Origin: a virus
IMG/VR virus record: IMGVR_UViG_3300047476_001180
Coordinates: 1-64,000 of that record
Reading direction: 5' to 3' (one strand)
DNA: 64,000 bases
Shown here: positions 35,501-45,200 of the stretch, piece by piece
Position numbering within the stretch: position 1 is the first letter of the stretch
How the letters are laid out: every line of letters begins with the position of its first letter
Made by a program: the position numbers and the translations under genes
The notes under the pieces: model-generated
Told to the model about the DNA's origin: nothing
What the model saw: only the letters and a program-made list of their open reading frames with translations
Databases searched by the model: none

Positions 35501-36467
35501 ATACATCAGAATTGTTATAACTAGTGGAACCGAAAGAATTCCACACAATATCATTAATACTAACATCCCTAAACTTGCCATCAGGAATATCGAATACATT
35601 TTTTCCACTAAACCAATAGAAATAGTTATTTCCGACAGTAAATGATAAATCCGTGTTCCTTACATATTCTTTATAATTACCACCAGAGATATAATATATA
35701 TCAGTACCTATGTATTTGTTATATGCTGCTTGTAGGGTCGCTTCTATTTTATCTGTTGTATTTTCACAGAAAACGCTTTGCATAGGATCTATAAGACCTG
35801 ATAGAGGCGAATCAAGTAAACTTGAACAGGTATCGTTGAATATACATGCAAATGGATTTAAATTTTCGCTAGCATAAAAAGGATCAATCGTATTATATAA
35901 ATCTTGAATTTCTATAGAGAAATTGTCCCTTATAGCTGAAAATTGAGGAGCCATTGTTATAAGAGGGTTTTCGTTGCCAAATGGTGCCTTGGTTCCTGTG
36001 AACGATCCTGCTAATTTATTATATATAATAGTACTAAGCCCTGCCTCAGAACCCACTAAATTATATTCTATTTTTTTACGTTTTAACTCTTCTCTTTTAG
36101 AAATATAATACAATGCTATATTTTTCAGTTTTTCGGCATATTTCGGTATGGCGATTTTGAGATCATCGACAGAATCAAAATCAATAGTGCTGTATCTGGA
36201 AAAATCTTCATCATTTTTAAATAAAATGCTTAATTTTTTAATTAAAGATATGTAGTCGGATTTTAGACGATTTGTTGCCAAAGATGATGACTTATCGACA
36301 GATCCATAAAAAGAATCCACATAGTTTTTATATTGTTTATCTGCATCGTTAAAGGCTATACCGGTGTTTCTATTATACCAGTCCACAAACGATAATGGAT
36401 AAGACTTATTTGAGTCTGATACATTATTATTTGGTTCGGCGATAGAATTTAGAGATACGGATATCAT
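32571..36467 (-). CDS. Very large baseplate protein, positional counterpart of T4 gp7
   Basis: 1298 residues. It follows the gp6-like gene on the same strand, as gene 7 (1032 residues) follows gene 6 in T4. The first 200 residues are helical (FVDWYNRNTGIAFNDADKQY, LKNIALYYISKREELKRKK). The rest is beta-rich with about 30 cysteines, including SCSCQAVQYS-like and CTNKTGITATNEK regions that could form disulphides or bind metal in small decorating domains. No sequence likeness to gp7 can be claimed by eye. The assignment is positional only. Confidence 0.55.
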   Translation of the reverse strand: MISVSLNSIAEPNNNVSDSNKSYPLSFVDWYNRNTGIAFNDADKQYKNYVDSFYGSVDKSSSLATNRLKSDYISLIKKLSILFKNDEDFSRYSTIDFDSVDDLKIAIPKYAEKLKNIALYYISKREELKRKKIEYNLVGSEAGLSTIIYNKLAGSFTGTKAPFGNENPLITMAPQFSAIRDNFSIEIQDLYNTIDPFYASENLNPFACIFNDTCSSLLDSPLSGLIDPMQSVFCENTTDKIEATLQAAYNKYIGTDIYYISGGNYKEYVRNTDLSFTVGNNYFYWFSGKNVFDIPDGKFRDVSINDIVWNSFGSTSYNNSDVLFLTVGNAANEGAWFQDTLYTTTTGVMSCVIADGRIFKFPFCNFGTSAFGGEWSGPSIVDTNNKPKEFYPSEEDFLNSQNDINTLYWNTFSSVSTVKGINIQDLSLGKTAGFASNDYINADKLIISSDGSDRKIYNDHVVGWLFDFKKTQLPIAPGKNNILFPIQSYNDSSELFFDYSVGTPVVLSSLDVGECFCGAVAGETLPFSDMIIKNATICGPEIEGAWLRSPALKNFKYNIGSECSCIDSLKTFSTGWEFISGGAQLGTSFRCNPGEYIRFTWTGESVDINDVKGFTGFSHDDACPYKSEDHSISIVDKNYLNDDNRSLFEKWKTCSCQAVQYSPFGHNYNDIEHFKITPDFIVKDTGFPNNFNKSIWKGSDGKPYLNSIDCAKFYPTIIEQYIGWGPGSWKNVSNQSSFILEKGSTYIYYRATTNNCSFESPYFVINHKYNKFNLKGISCDTISNLPVWMKAIKDSDGEWQDTGEISDMVLNFGDFITYDHKLEISEERTKLLYNGEDISSLSGASVVLDTRDEGISYISSTTQIPSINFLIQIPIEGNTPYWGEYNNARTTTTHEYLQIYQPKPLNKILNQFDIIEYKFGCNSACFLWEQPLVFDTYNPIKQWNKINVDPYVYSDILKYLNSEKNGCTVPGNNVTDCNTNFYSDCYRRCLTNKTGITATNEKSNLVFNTELSGIPVFITYIAKKDFVQPISVVDISNGLSSEYVPVVSGLLVSSEYPWRNIINNDRSVFVTEESTDLVSLDQLGFYIPSMISMNRFETHGDQYNMRELSGSLQTFSYDNYLKGSIGPKASNDFVANNTFGKTNGTIDIKYQNLTPYNSIFSEELLGLFQNNMNFSPWETYNWPTDSIKFKKDYKCVDDWFVSQLPLTGDVWNWDGDIFGNNYYLVMDETINFSTTPSNYGNIFIKRTDRTVSSMMESMSAVFSKYKNISFGTSANNFTYLTTEDSIMITTEDGNFIIL

Positions 36468-36472
36468 TCAAC

Positions 36473-36480
36473 TATTTATA
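36473..36480 (-). promoter_or_regulatory. Late promoter box TATAAATA
   Basis: Five bases before the ATG at 36467. Confidence 0.7.
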
Positions 36481-38194
36481 GTATGACTATCCTATCTTTA
36501 ATGTTTTTATCGTTGAGATATGGGAATTGAAAGTCTTCCAACTGTTTTCTAGTACCGACATCCTCCACTGATATATCTGGGTATACCGGATTCCAACATA
36601 TCATATGTATTCCTTGACTACTCACATCATTATCCACAATGAAGACTTTATCTACCCCACTTATATCTAAAATAGAAGTCTCTAATTGAACTAAATTTAT
36701 GATATTGCCTAAAACATTATTACTAGGACTGAAAAATGAAGTAATAATATTCGAAACATCTTGAACTATACTCGTTTCGCTACGTCTATTATTTGGAATT
36801 GTTTTTATGCCTATTTTAGATGTTTTGGTCGGTAAATCGAATGCAAGATATACAGGGTCCATGGGTATAACATCAGAAGTCAATACCTTAGAGTTTTGTA
36901 TATTATCTATGATAGTATGTTTCTGCGTAGGTGTTAGACATATGTTTCCGTATTCGAACGATTTAGGAACGATGAACAAGTATATGTTATTAAAACCACA
37001 TGAATCAGAAAACTCAACTTGGTTGAATAATGCACGGCTTTCGTATTGTGGTTTAGTTAAGCCTAAGTTATAAAAATATTTTATATAAGAATCAATATAA
37101 TCTTTATTATTCTTAACTTTTATATCGTGTATTATATTTGAGAAATTAGATCGTATATAAGTCTCGTATGATTTATTCGTAGTTAGACTAAATTGTGAAC
37201 GAAATACTGAGGGTGCATTCTTTCTAATAGATTCCACATCCTCGTGCTCATTAAATATCGTACTTGGATATTTGTTATTAAACGACAATTTAGAAAAATA
37301 AGAAGTGTTTAATAGAGATTCATTTTCTGTTAATATGTCATTTAAAATCTCAGAAAGTTGTGTAGTTAAAGATGGGTTTATTTTTTTATTATTAAGAGCG
37401 CCTGCACCAATCTCACCATCTTTACCATCTGTTGATAGATAATATATGGCAACAGAATCTGTGGATAATAATTTTTTACCATTTATATCATCCCCAAATT
37501 TTATTTCATACCTTTTATTTTCATTAAATCTGACCTCGTAACATAGATCATTATAAGAATTCAAATACAATGATTGAGTACGTTTCCACTGTTTCCAATG
37601 CCCATCAGTTTTAACATATATATCAATATTAAAGTTATCAATAAGAGTATCATCGTCTACCGTTAATACTATTGTTTCATTAGAATTTCCTGATGGGGTT
37701 ATTAAGGGGTATTCTATGAATCGTCCCTGGTATAACGTCTCATTAGATTCTATACCACCTATTTCTTCTTGTATATTCGAAGTTTTGGTAAAACGGAGAT
37801 CAGTGTTTAAACTGAATGATATTCCTGCAACATCTAAACTTGAATATCTCGGAATAGTGTAGAATCCTGGTGCAAAATCTCCTGCGGATAAAGAAAAATT
37901 AACTGATGCTGTTTGATATCCTATAGGACTGTACCCTATTTCTTTAACGATACGATTCATGTTTTCGTATAAATTCGTTACAGAGAAAGATCCATTCACA
38001 GATTGTTGATTGACATAATATAGAAGGAGAGAAAAGCTCATTGCAAATGCATCATTAATACCTGCAAGATTCGAGCCTTCGAAGTTTTGATCAGTGAATA
38101 TTCCTGTCTGATTTAGACGTTCGCGTATTTTTTCTTTGATGGTAAGTCCGTCAAAGGCTACATAAGAATTTTTGGCAACAGGAAAATCAGTCAT
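36476..38194 (-). CDS. 6: Baseplate wedge protein (T4 gp6/P2 J-like)
   Basis: 572 residues, near T4 gp6 (660). The N-terminal region has the pattern of the family: FDGLTIKEKIRERLNQTGIF, NFEGSNLAGINDAFAMSFSL, YVNQQSVNGSFSVTNLYENM, RIVKEIGYSPIGYQTASVNF. A later segment YEIKFGDDINGK followed by VAIYYLSTDGKDGEIGAG is also typical of gp6/J baseplate proteins. Gp6 dimers form the iris of the inner baseplate that opens on contraction. Late box five bases before the start. Confidence 0.82.
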   Translation of the reverse strand: MTDFPVAKNSYVAFDGLTIKEKIRERLNQTGIFTDQNFEGSNLAGINDAFAMSFSLLLYYVNQQSVNGSFSVTNLYENMNRIVKEIGYSPIGYQTASVNFSLSAGDFAPGFYTIPRYSSLDVAGISFSLNTDLRFTKTSNIQEEIGGIESNETLYQGRFIEYPLITPSGNSNETIVLTVDDDTLIDNFNIDIYVKTDGHWKQWKRTQSLYLNSYNDLCYEVRFNENKRYEIKFGDDINGKKLLSTDSVAIYYLSTDGKDGEIGAGALNNKKINPSLTTQLSEILNDILTENESLLNTSYFSKLSFNNKYPSTIFNEHEDVESIRKNAPSVFRSQFSLTTNKSYETYIRSNFSNIIHDIKVKNNKDYIDSYIKYFYNLGLTKPQYESRALFNQVEFSDSCGFNNIYLFIVPKSFEYGNICLTPTQKHTIIDNIQNSKVLTSDVIPMDPVYLAFDLPTKTSKIGIKTIPNNRRSETSIVQDVSNIITSFFSPSNNVLGNIINLVQLETSILDISGVDKVFIVDNDVSSQGIHMICWNPVYPDISVEDVGTRKQLEDFQFPYLNDKNIKDRIVIL

Positions 38195-38199
38195 TTAAC

Positions 38200-38207
38200 T
38201 ATTTATA
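38200..38207 (-). promoter_or_regulatory. Late promoter box TATAAATA
   Basis: Five bases before the ATG at 38194. Confidence 0.7.
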
Positions 38208-39333
38208 TATGATTATCATTCGACCATAAGATATGTCTATCATCCGTCTCATTATCCCATTCAATAGTTTTTATATTATTCTCTATACATATATCTATAA
38301 TACTTTGTATTCTTTTCGGCTTCTCTCCAATTTTATGGCAATATACTGTACCACGAAATGCGGTTATTCGGGACCACCCTCGTTTGAATAACTCGTTTAT
38401 AATAGAATCATATTTCTTAATTTTATTTGTATCTATTCCTTTAGTTTGGAGATATTTATCTGCCCAATCCCCATGACTGATGTGTATAGGAATATATTCT
38501 CCATCAGGTTTCAACCAACCATATAAATGTCCCTGAGACTCTGTTAAAACTGTATTCACAAAATTTGTAAATGAATCACCTATTACATTTTTCTTTTTAT
38601 AGTAATCCGGCATTATATTTAAATCCATATCACGAACTTGTTTAGTCGCCGCACTTACCTGTGGCACCTGTTCTTCTTCTAAACCAGAAACATTACCACG
38701 TTCCATATCATCTAGAGTTATGGTATATCTTTTTCCTGTATATGTGGAGATATGATATTCTACTTGTCCCGCCTTTTCATACGAATCGTCCTCATACATA
38801 TCACCTTCCTGTTCAAGTGCATCGTTTATACCTTTTGCAACGTTTTTAAGAGTGACGGCATTTAGTTTATTAACTTCTATATGAGTCCCTGCAACTCGAA
38901 TCCAGTTCCAGTTTTTAATCGCATATTCGCGGGCATCCATAGATGATGAACCATATGCAGTAAAAACCAAATCCGATGCTTTATCTTCAGGAACGTTACA
39001 ATTTAATACTAGATATTTTATAATAGCTCTGGCAGGATCGTCTTCAATATCCCACCCCCACGAATCTCCAACTTCGTCCTTTATTATTTCAACAATCTGA
39101 TCCTCTTTAATGGCAAACTCATCAGTGGTTACATCAAAGTCTAGATTAAACCATGCTAGAACTTCATTAATACAACGCTGAATAACATATTCTTCATGAC
39201 CCATATCACCAACATCACCATCAGCATATTGTGCATTACCGTGTTCGTCGAACCAATACTCTCCAGTTATTTTTGGAGCATCTTGGTTTTCTTTAATAAT
39301 TTTTGATATAAAATTATCGAAGAGTTGTGTCAT
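38203..39333 (-). CDS. Two-part protein with two capsid-targeting-like peptides
   Basis: 376 residues. The N-terminus MTQLFDNFISKIIKE is a tag-like peptide ending in Ile-Lys-Glu. A second copy of the pattern occurs inside the protein near residues 250-264 (DSFTNFVNTVLTES). If the prohead protease cuts both, two separate products result: an acidic first part (residues about 16-260, including DSWGWDIEDDPARAIIKYL) and a second part of about 110 residues starting SQGHLYGWLKPDGEYIPIH. The second part might be an ancestral separate gene fused in frame. No enzymatic motif recognised. Late box TGTAAATA five bases upstream. Confidence 0.65.
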   Translation of the reverse strand: MTQLFDNFISKIIKENQDAPKITGEYWFDEHGNAQYADGDVGDMGHEEYVIQRCINEVLAWFNLDFDVTTDEFAIKEDQIVEIIKDEVGDSWGWDIEDDPARAIIKYLVLNCNVPEDKASDLVFTAYGSSSMDAREYAIKNWNWIRVAGTHIEVNKLNAVTLKNVAKGINDALEQEGDMYEDDSYEKAGQVEYHISTYTGKRYTITLDDMERGNVSGLEEEQVPQVSAATKQVRDMDLNIMPDYYKKKNVIGDSFTNFVNTVLTESQGHLYGWLKPDGEYIPIHISHGDWADKYLQTKGIDTNKIKKYDSIINELFKRGWSRITAFRGTVYCHKIGEKPKRIQSIIDICIENNIKTIEWDNETDDRHILWSNDNHI

Positions 39334-39840
39334 TTAGTTATTTACAGTTCCTTTGGGTTGTTTCCCGTTGTTATATTCGTTCTCTAATTTAGAACCACGA
39401 TCTAATTTTGGTTTTGCAACGAATTGATCATCAATAGGATGTTGCATAATATCAGAGGAAGATGTATGGGTTTTTAGAATAGAACATGGTACAGAGATAA
39501 TACCAGTATACAATCCGGGAACTTTATGATTTACAAGGTCTGCCTCTTCAGGATGGCTTGATGGAGATTCTGACAAATATCCAGAAGTTGTACGCAATGT
39601 TTTAAGTGCCGACACATACATTACCATTTTATCTGCCGCCATTTTATCAAGTTGGGCGAGATAAGTTGCGCCTTTTTTAGTTGTTAAATCTCTGCGAATA
39701 TCTTGATTTTTAAGAGCTTCTGGGTCCAAAACCACAAAGCTTCCCGGATTTATCTTATTAGGATCACAACTTTCAACTATAGTTTGAAATATGGATTCTG
39801 GATTATATTTTTCAAGAAGTTCTTCGATTTTATTAGTCAT
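39334..39840 (-). CDS. Structural protein of unknown function, possible targeting N-terminus
   Basis: 168 residues. IEELLEKYNPESIFQTIVES near the N-terminus contains IVE followed by Ser, a possible prohead protease site, though the peptide matches the shared tag less well than others. The middle (FVVLDPEALKNQDIRRDLTTKKGATYLAQLDKM) is helical. Late-box controlled, divergent from the gp25-like gene. No family recognised. Confidence 0.6.
   Translation of the reverse strand: MTNKIEELLEKYNPESIFQTIVESCDPNKINPGSFVVLDPEALKNQDIRRDLTTKKGATYLAQLDKMAADKMVMYVSALKTLRTTSGYLSESPSSHPEEADLVNHKVPGLYTGIISVPCSILKTHTSSSDIMQHPIDDQFVAKPKLDRGSKLENEYNNGKQPKGTVNN
39339..39346 (-). promoter_or_regulatory. Late promoter box TGTAAATA
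   Basis: Five bases before the ATG at 39333. Confidence 0.5.
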
Positions 39841-39846
39841 ATTAAC

Positions 39847-39854
39847 TATTTACT
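39847..39854 (-). promoter_or_regulatory. Late promoter box AGTAAATA
   Basis: Six bases before the ATG at 39840. Two mismatches to TATAAATA. Confidence 0.4.
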
Positions 39855-39859
39855 TATTT

Positions 39860-39867
39860 TATAAATA
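39860..39867 (+). promoter_or_regulatory. Late promoter box TATAAATA
   Basis: Five bases before the gp25-like ATG at 39873. Confidence 0.7.
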
Positions 39868-39872
39868 CTTAG

Positions 39873-40343
39873 ATGATAACCATTTCCAACCTTTCAAGTA
39901 AAAAATCGGGTAAATCTAATACCTATTCAGATTTAGATTTAAACTTCGAGGAGAAGAAAGTGTCGTCCAATATTCGAAATGATAATATAGTTGCAGGAAA
40001 TGATTTAGTTGTTTCGACAGATATAGAAGCCATTAAAAATTCTATAAGAAATATCCTGTTCCAGAAAAGACATCTAATTCCAGCAGTGGGAGTAAACCTT
40101 AAAAAATATATAGGTCAGCCCATATCAGAAATGCGAGCACAATCTATCGGGGATGATATTGAACGAGGAATAACATTATTCGAACCTAGAGTTAAAGTTG
40201 AGAAAATATTAGTTCGTTACAACATTGATCAGAGTACATACTTTATAGAACTTAGATTAAAACTTGTTAATTTTTCCGAATCATTAACTATTCTAAATGC
40301 CGCATTTAGTCAACAAGGCGAGTTCACATTTGTAAATAGGTAA
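39873..40343 (+). CDS. 25: Baseplate wedge protein (T4 gp25-like)
   Basis: 156 residues, close to T4 gp25 (132) plus an N-terminal extension. The family pattern is visible: DIEAIKNSIRNILFQKRHLIPAVG, QPISEMRAQSIGDDIERGI, and the conserved FEPR motif followed by VKVEKILV. Gp25 links wedge to central tube and sheath initiation. The gene is followed two bases later by the PKD-domain gene, so they are one transcription unit. Confidence 0.88.
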   Translation: MITISNLSSKKSGKSNTYSDLDLNFEEKKVSSNIRNDNIVAGNDLVVSTDIEAIKNSIRNILFQKRHLIPAVGVNLKKYIGQPISEMRAQSIGDDIERGITLFEPRVKVEKILVRYNIDQSTYFIELRLKLVNFSESLTILNAAFSQQGEFTFVNR

Positions 40344-40345
40344 TA

Positions 40346-42220
40346 ATGATTCAAGTATCACCATTGTCCGGTATTCGAAATGTAACAGCCTTTACATTTC
40401 AGATTTCTCCGTCTTCAGCAAATCCTGTAATTGATTGGGGAGATAATACTTTTTCATACACCAATACTGCAACACATGTATATTCTTCAATAGGATTGTA
40501 TAATGTAATTGGTGGGGAATGTTCTACAACTTCTGCATTTCAATTAAGCGTTTATGGTGGAGAATTCTTTACCGATAAATTATTAGTAACGAGTGATGCA
40601 ACATCCTCGATAGTTTCTAATACACATTCCTTTGTTTTGAATTTATCATCCAGAAACGAAGTAAGTACGGTTGTTTTATATTCAAGTGGAAGCAATTCTA
40701 TTCCTTATTCTGATCAAAGAGATTTTTGGTCACACCTTCAGCCTGAATGGTATTTTCAGAAAAATGGTGAATATGTTTCGGAGATATCTTTAACTGGTTC
40801 TCCTGTTTATTCGGGAATACACCTTCTAGGTTATTCAGCATCGTCTGCGGTGGATTATGTAGATGATATGCCTGGACATAGAGTTTTGTGGTTTACCGTT
40901 AAGCAAACTGATAAAACCGCCCCCATCAATTCTAGAGTATATTCTACAGTTTATCATGATGTATGTGCATCTGTCCCGGATAAACTATTTATAACGGCTG
41001 ATGGCATAAAAGACCTGAACCGTATACAGTGGTCAGATATTGATATTCCTTATATAATTAGCGTGGGAAGTACTAGTAATACTGCGACTAATATACTTCA
41101 CTATGTTTCAGGGAACATAACAGATATAGAATTCATATCTAATTGTTTTGGATTAGATTCCACGGACTTTTTAGCACCAGTATCTAGTATAAATTTAACC
41201 GATGATTGTTTAAAAACTGGAGGTTATTTATTAACTAATTTCAGATTACCCACATCCGCCCTGCCAGATAAATTCATAGAAGATAATTCTGATGCATGTA
41301 ACACTACCTATGATCGTAAAGAGTATAAACAAACGAGAAAAACTCCTAAAAATATAATTCTGTCTGCTACTGGAATTTTTAATTACAACGGTATAGAATA
41401 TACACTTTCTGGTGTCTCCGAGCCCTTTGATGTCTATGCATTTGAAAATCGACATGAGTTTTATCGTAAGGGAGAAGATAATAACATATACAAAATATTA
41501 AAAGAATCTTTACCGTTCGACATCAATCAATATACTAATTTTAATAGTTACTTGTCTGCTATTGCAGGAGAAGGTGATTCACTAGGAAAGGTTTATGATA
41601 GCATATATAATTTTATTGGTAATCATTCAGACATTGATACGTGCTCTTTGAATACATTAAAAGATAAATCAATAATGTTGGATGATCCTTTAGATGACTT
41701 TGGCCTAGAGTTCCCCGAGGAACTTAAAAGACTATTTGAATTTTCTACAATTCCCTTGCAGAAATTAATAGGAAGTAGATGTGTATGCAATACTAATTTT
41801 GAAACATGTAACGGTTGTAAAAATAGTAATATTTGCACCATATGTAAATTTGATAAACGTAGTAATTTAGGAAATAAATTAAGTAACTCGGACTATATCT
41901 CAGCAGGAACCACTATAGTTTATAAAGAAAATGGTGGAACAATATTTAATTTTCATACTGTTGCAGAACAATCTTCAACAATCTTTAAACTACACACTTT
42001 ATCCGCTGAACCATTTTATTCTAGGGGTATAGATAATTATTGTTTTTATGAATGGAATAAATCCCCACAGAATAACCCGGTTAATAGTATAGTTAATTAT
42101 CAAGACGAAAGAAATACACTAAATCCTGTTCTATCTTCTAATACTGATTGGTATGGAAATAATGGTGTGATTGAAGAGATGTTCAACTTTATATTAACTA
42201 AGAATCTCATAAATATCTAA
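40346..42220 (+). CDS. Baseplate-associated protein with N-terminal PKD-like domain and Cys cluster
   Basis: 624 residues. Near the N-terminus, VIDWGDNTFSYTNTATHVYS followed by GLYNV matches the WGDG...H.Y...G.Y core of PKD (Ig-like) domains. Near residue 485 a dense cysteine cluster (CVCNTNFETCNGCKNSNICTICKF) could bind zinc or an iron-sulphur cluster. The C-terminus ends DWYGNNGVIEEMFNFILTKNLINI. It starts two bases after the gp25-like gene and ends where the late box of the next gene begins. Its place between gp25 and the packaged-protein run suggests a baseplate component. Confidence 0.65.
   Translation: MIQVSPLSGIRNVTAFTFQISPSSANPVIDWGDNTFSYTNTATHVYSSIGLYNVIGGECSTTSAFQLSVYGGEFFTDKLLVTSDATSSIVSNTHSFVLNLSSRNEVSTVVLYSSGSNSIPYSDQRDFWSHLQPEWYFQKNGEYVSEISLTGSPVYSGIHLLGYSASSAVDYVDDMPGHRVLWFTVKQTDKTAPINSRVYSTVYHDVCASVPDKLFITADGIKDLNRIQWSDIDIPYIISVGSTSNTATNILHYVSGNITDIEFISNCFGLDSTDFLAPVSSINLTDDCLKTGGYLLTNFRLPTSALPDKFIEDNSDACNTTYDRKEYKQTRKTPKNIILSATGIFNYNGIEYTLSGVSEPFDVYAFENRHEFYRKGEDNNIYKILKESLPFDINQYTNFNSYLSAIAGEGDSLGKVYDSIYNFIGNHSDIDTCSLNTLKDKSIMLDDPLDDFGLEFPEELKRLFEFSTIPLQKLIGSRCVCNTNFETCNGCKNSNICTICKFDKRSNLGNKLSNSDYISAGTTIVYKENGGTIFNFHTVAEQSSTIFKLHTLSAEPFYSRGIDNYCFYEWNKSPQNNPVNSIVNYQDERNTLNPVLSSNTDWYGNNGVIEEMFNFILTKNLINI
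42208..42215 (+). promoter_or_regulatory. Late promoter box CATAAATA
   Basis: Five bases before the ATG at 42221, inside the last codons of the previous gene. Confidence 0.6.
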
Positions 42221-45200
42221 ATGCTAGATTCGCACGTAGACGCTTTTTATAAAATTCTTTTAGAAAAGAATTACTCATATTTTATTCCTCAAGACAAAGA
42301 GCTTCTTCTTTATGATTTTTATATGTTAGTTCATATGAGTGCCTTGGATAAAGAAGGTAGGTTCGAACCAGGAGATAAAAAAGATCCATATGGACAATTG
42401 ACACGAACTTCGACATTATCAATGGGTCTTTCCGAATCTACTAAATTCTCGTTTGAAGAGATTAAAAAACAAGTAATAGATTATTTACAACCAGAGCTTC
42501 TAGAATCTGCATTTTATGCTATATCTTGTGAAATTCGTCACGTATTTGATATAAATACAATACCTGAAATTGTATCTAAATTAAACGATAGTTCAGACTT
42601 TTTTCGCAATTTCCAATATAATTATCAAAAATTGAAGAGTATGCAAGCATTCAAACGTAATACCAGTGGAATGCAGGATATCTTCGATAAAAGACGTAGA
42701 CAATTTAATAAAAAATATGATATAGTTAAAAAAGAAAAAAACCCTTCAAATTTGCAGTATCAAATGTCCTATAAGGCAGTTAAGAAGACATTAAAATCCA
42801 TTAATATGTCTGAGATAGATTTTATAAGATTAGCAGAAAGATCATTTAATGAACTTACATGGAATAGGAGTTATGGCGGAAAGGCATGGGCTAGTATATG
42901 TGATGCTTTTCAAAAATTGTATTATGCAAAGCGTGAGGTGGACCAGATAATTTTTATAGATAACATGTATCATCAGCAACACAATACAGATACTGTGTTT
43001 AATAAATTACAAAGTTATTATAAAAATGGTTACAGTTGGATACTATCTGCATTGAATTTTAAAGCAGATGTGAGAGATACTTGGGATCGTGTTGAACGTA
43101 TTCGTAAAGTTACTGGAAATAAAATACGAAATGTTGATAAGATGTATATCGAGATGTTGAAAGCATCTGGTGATAAAACATGGCAACAATATTACAAAAT
43201 AGAAAATAAGACTGATGAGCAGAAGAAGCTCGAAGATGAATGGCTAGATGATCTCGGTCTGACTGATAGTTCTTCTTCTTTACCCTCTAAATTAAAACAG
43301 AAGTATCATAATCTTGCAAAGGAAGGTATTATTAAATTCAATAATCATTTCAAAGATGGATATGTATATATGGGGACAGGAGACGACAAAGAAAAAAGTA
43401 TTGAACAGGATTTGACGACAACTATACCCGATTTGATATCTAAATATGGATATCAAGGTCTTTACATAGAAGGCGCGAAGGGAAAGATGTCAGATGATGC
43501 GATTTATTCAGGTACAGACGCAGATGGTGAGTATTTCTTAGATGTAGAAACTTGGGAAAAAATATTCGGATCATTACCTTCTAAAGATAAAGTCGCAACT
43601 AAAGACAATAGCTTAGAGAAATTTAAGGAAGAATTTATAAATTATGCAAAACACGGTATAAGAAAAATGTCAAATATTTTAGGTGATAGATACGTCTATA
43701 TAGGTAAAGGATCGAACAAAAAAAGCATTAGAGAACAATTAACAACCCATTTTCCGCATTTACATAATAATATCACAGGTAATATTGGAAAAATGTTTTC
43801 TACGGGTTCCATAAGTATGGGATATTCAGGCTCTACGCCTAATTCTGATTATGTGATGGATAAAACAGCATGGGAAAATATCTTTGGCCCTTTATCTGAC
43901 ATCATAACTAAAAAAGATAAAGAGTTACTTGCGAAACTGGAAGATGATACCTCTAGAAAAACATTAGAAGACTTCAAGGAACTGGGGCCGAGTATATTTC
44001 CAAAAGAACCGAGCATCGTAAACGGTAATTTTATATATACGGGGAGAGGTAAGGATGTGAAAAACCTTTTAAATTCTATAAAGAATAATAATTTAGTGTC
44101 CCTCTTGAAAATCCATTATGCGACACGTTTTAAGGACTGGGCTGTTGATCCGATTTCATATAAAGATTTAGAGGATGATTACTATACTTGTATCGCATTG
44201 AGCGATTGGAACGATTTAGTACATATACTCAAGAACTCCCAAGTAGGTGATAAGAAACCGAAACCACCAGTTTCATTTGATAGAATTAAAGAATATGGAA
44301 AAATATTATTCACTGTATCAACGGGTATACTAACTGGATCATATGTATATGTAGGTTTAGGAAAGGACTCAAAGAAATATATAACAACACTAAGTCCTAA
44401 TTATAAAACAGACAAAACTTATGTGGTATACCAGTCAGAACTAACAGGAAAGCTATGCGAATGGAAACCGGTAAAAACCATGGACAGTATAGAAGATAAC
44501 TATCATATTTGCGTAGACCACAAGTACTGGGAACTATATTTTAAAAATAAAGAATCTAATAAAAAAAGAGAACTACCCGAAACAATCGAATATTATAAGA
44601 AACTTGCAAAAGAAGGTAAGAAGAAATTTAATGATTCACATGTGACTAATATGAATGTTGTATATGTCGGACACGGACAAGCCGTTAAAACCGCAATAGA
44701 CCATGGCATACTCCCATATGATACAGAAGATGATAAAAAAGCATATGGGAAATGGTTAACAGTGGGAAAATGGGAGCCATTAACGACTCTTTCTGATATT
44801 TCTTTTGCATATGATGTGTGGATGCTGAATCATCAATGGGTAGAATTGTTCGGTCCTATTGCAGATTTAAAAGATAAGATAGACAAGAAAAGAGTACCTG
44901 CAAGTGCCCGTGCAAAATTTAGAAAAATCGCAAAAGAATATTTAATGGCGGGTAAGTTCTATCATAATTATAAAAAACAACGTCTTATTTATATAGGCGA
45001 TGGGGACATATTAAATGCTGATCCAGATATCCCTAAGATATTAACCTCTGAATATATATATGGTGCTAGTAAGGTGGATGACGATAATGAAATATATTTA
45101 ATGAATGGTATGAAAGGAGATAACGGAGGTATAAATTATTTTACCACTGAAGATAAGTGGGAAGAGTTGTTTGGTCCCCTTCCAAAAATAGAGGATAGTC

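Noticed and set aside
32571-36467. Firm call as T4 gp7
   Set aside because: Order after the gp6-like gene fits, but no sequence likeness could be recognised by eye.
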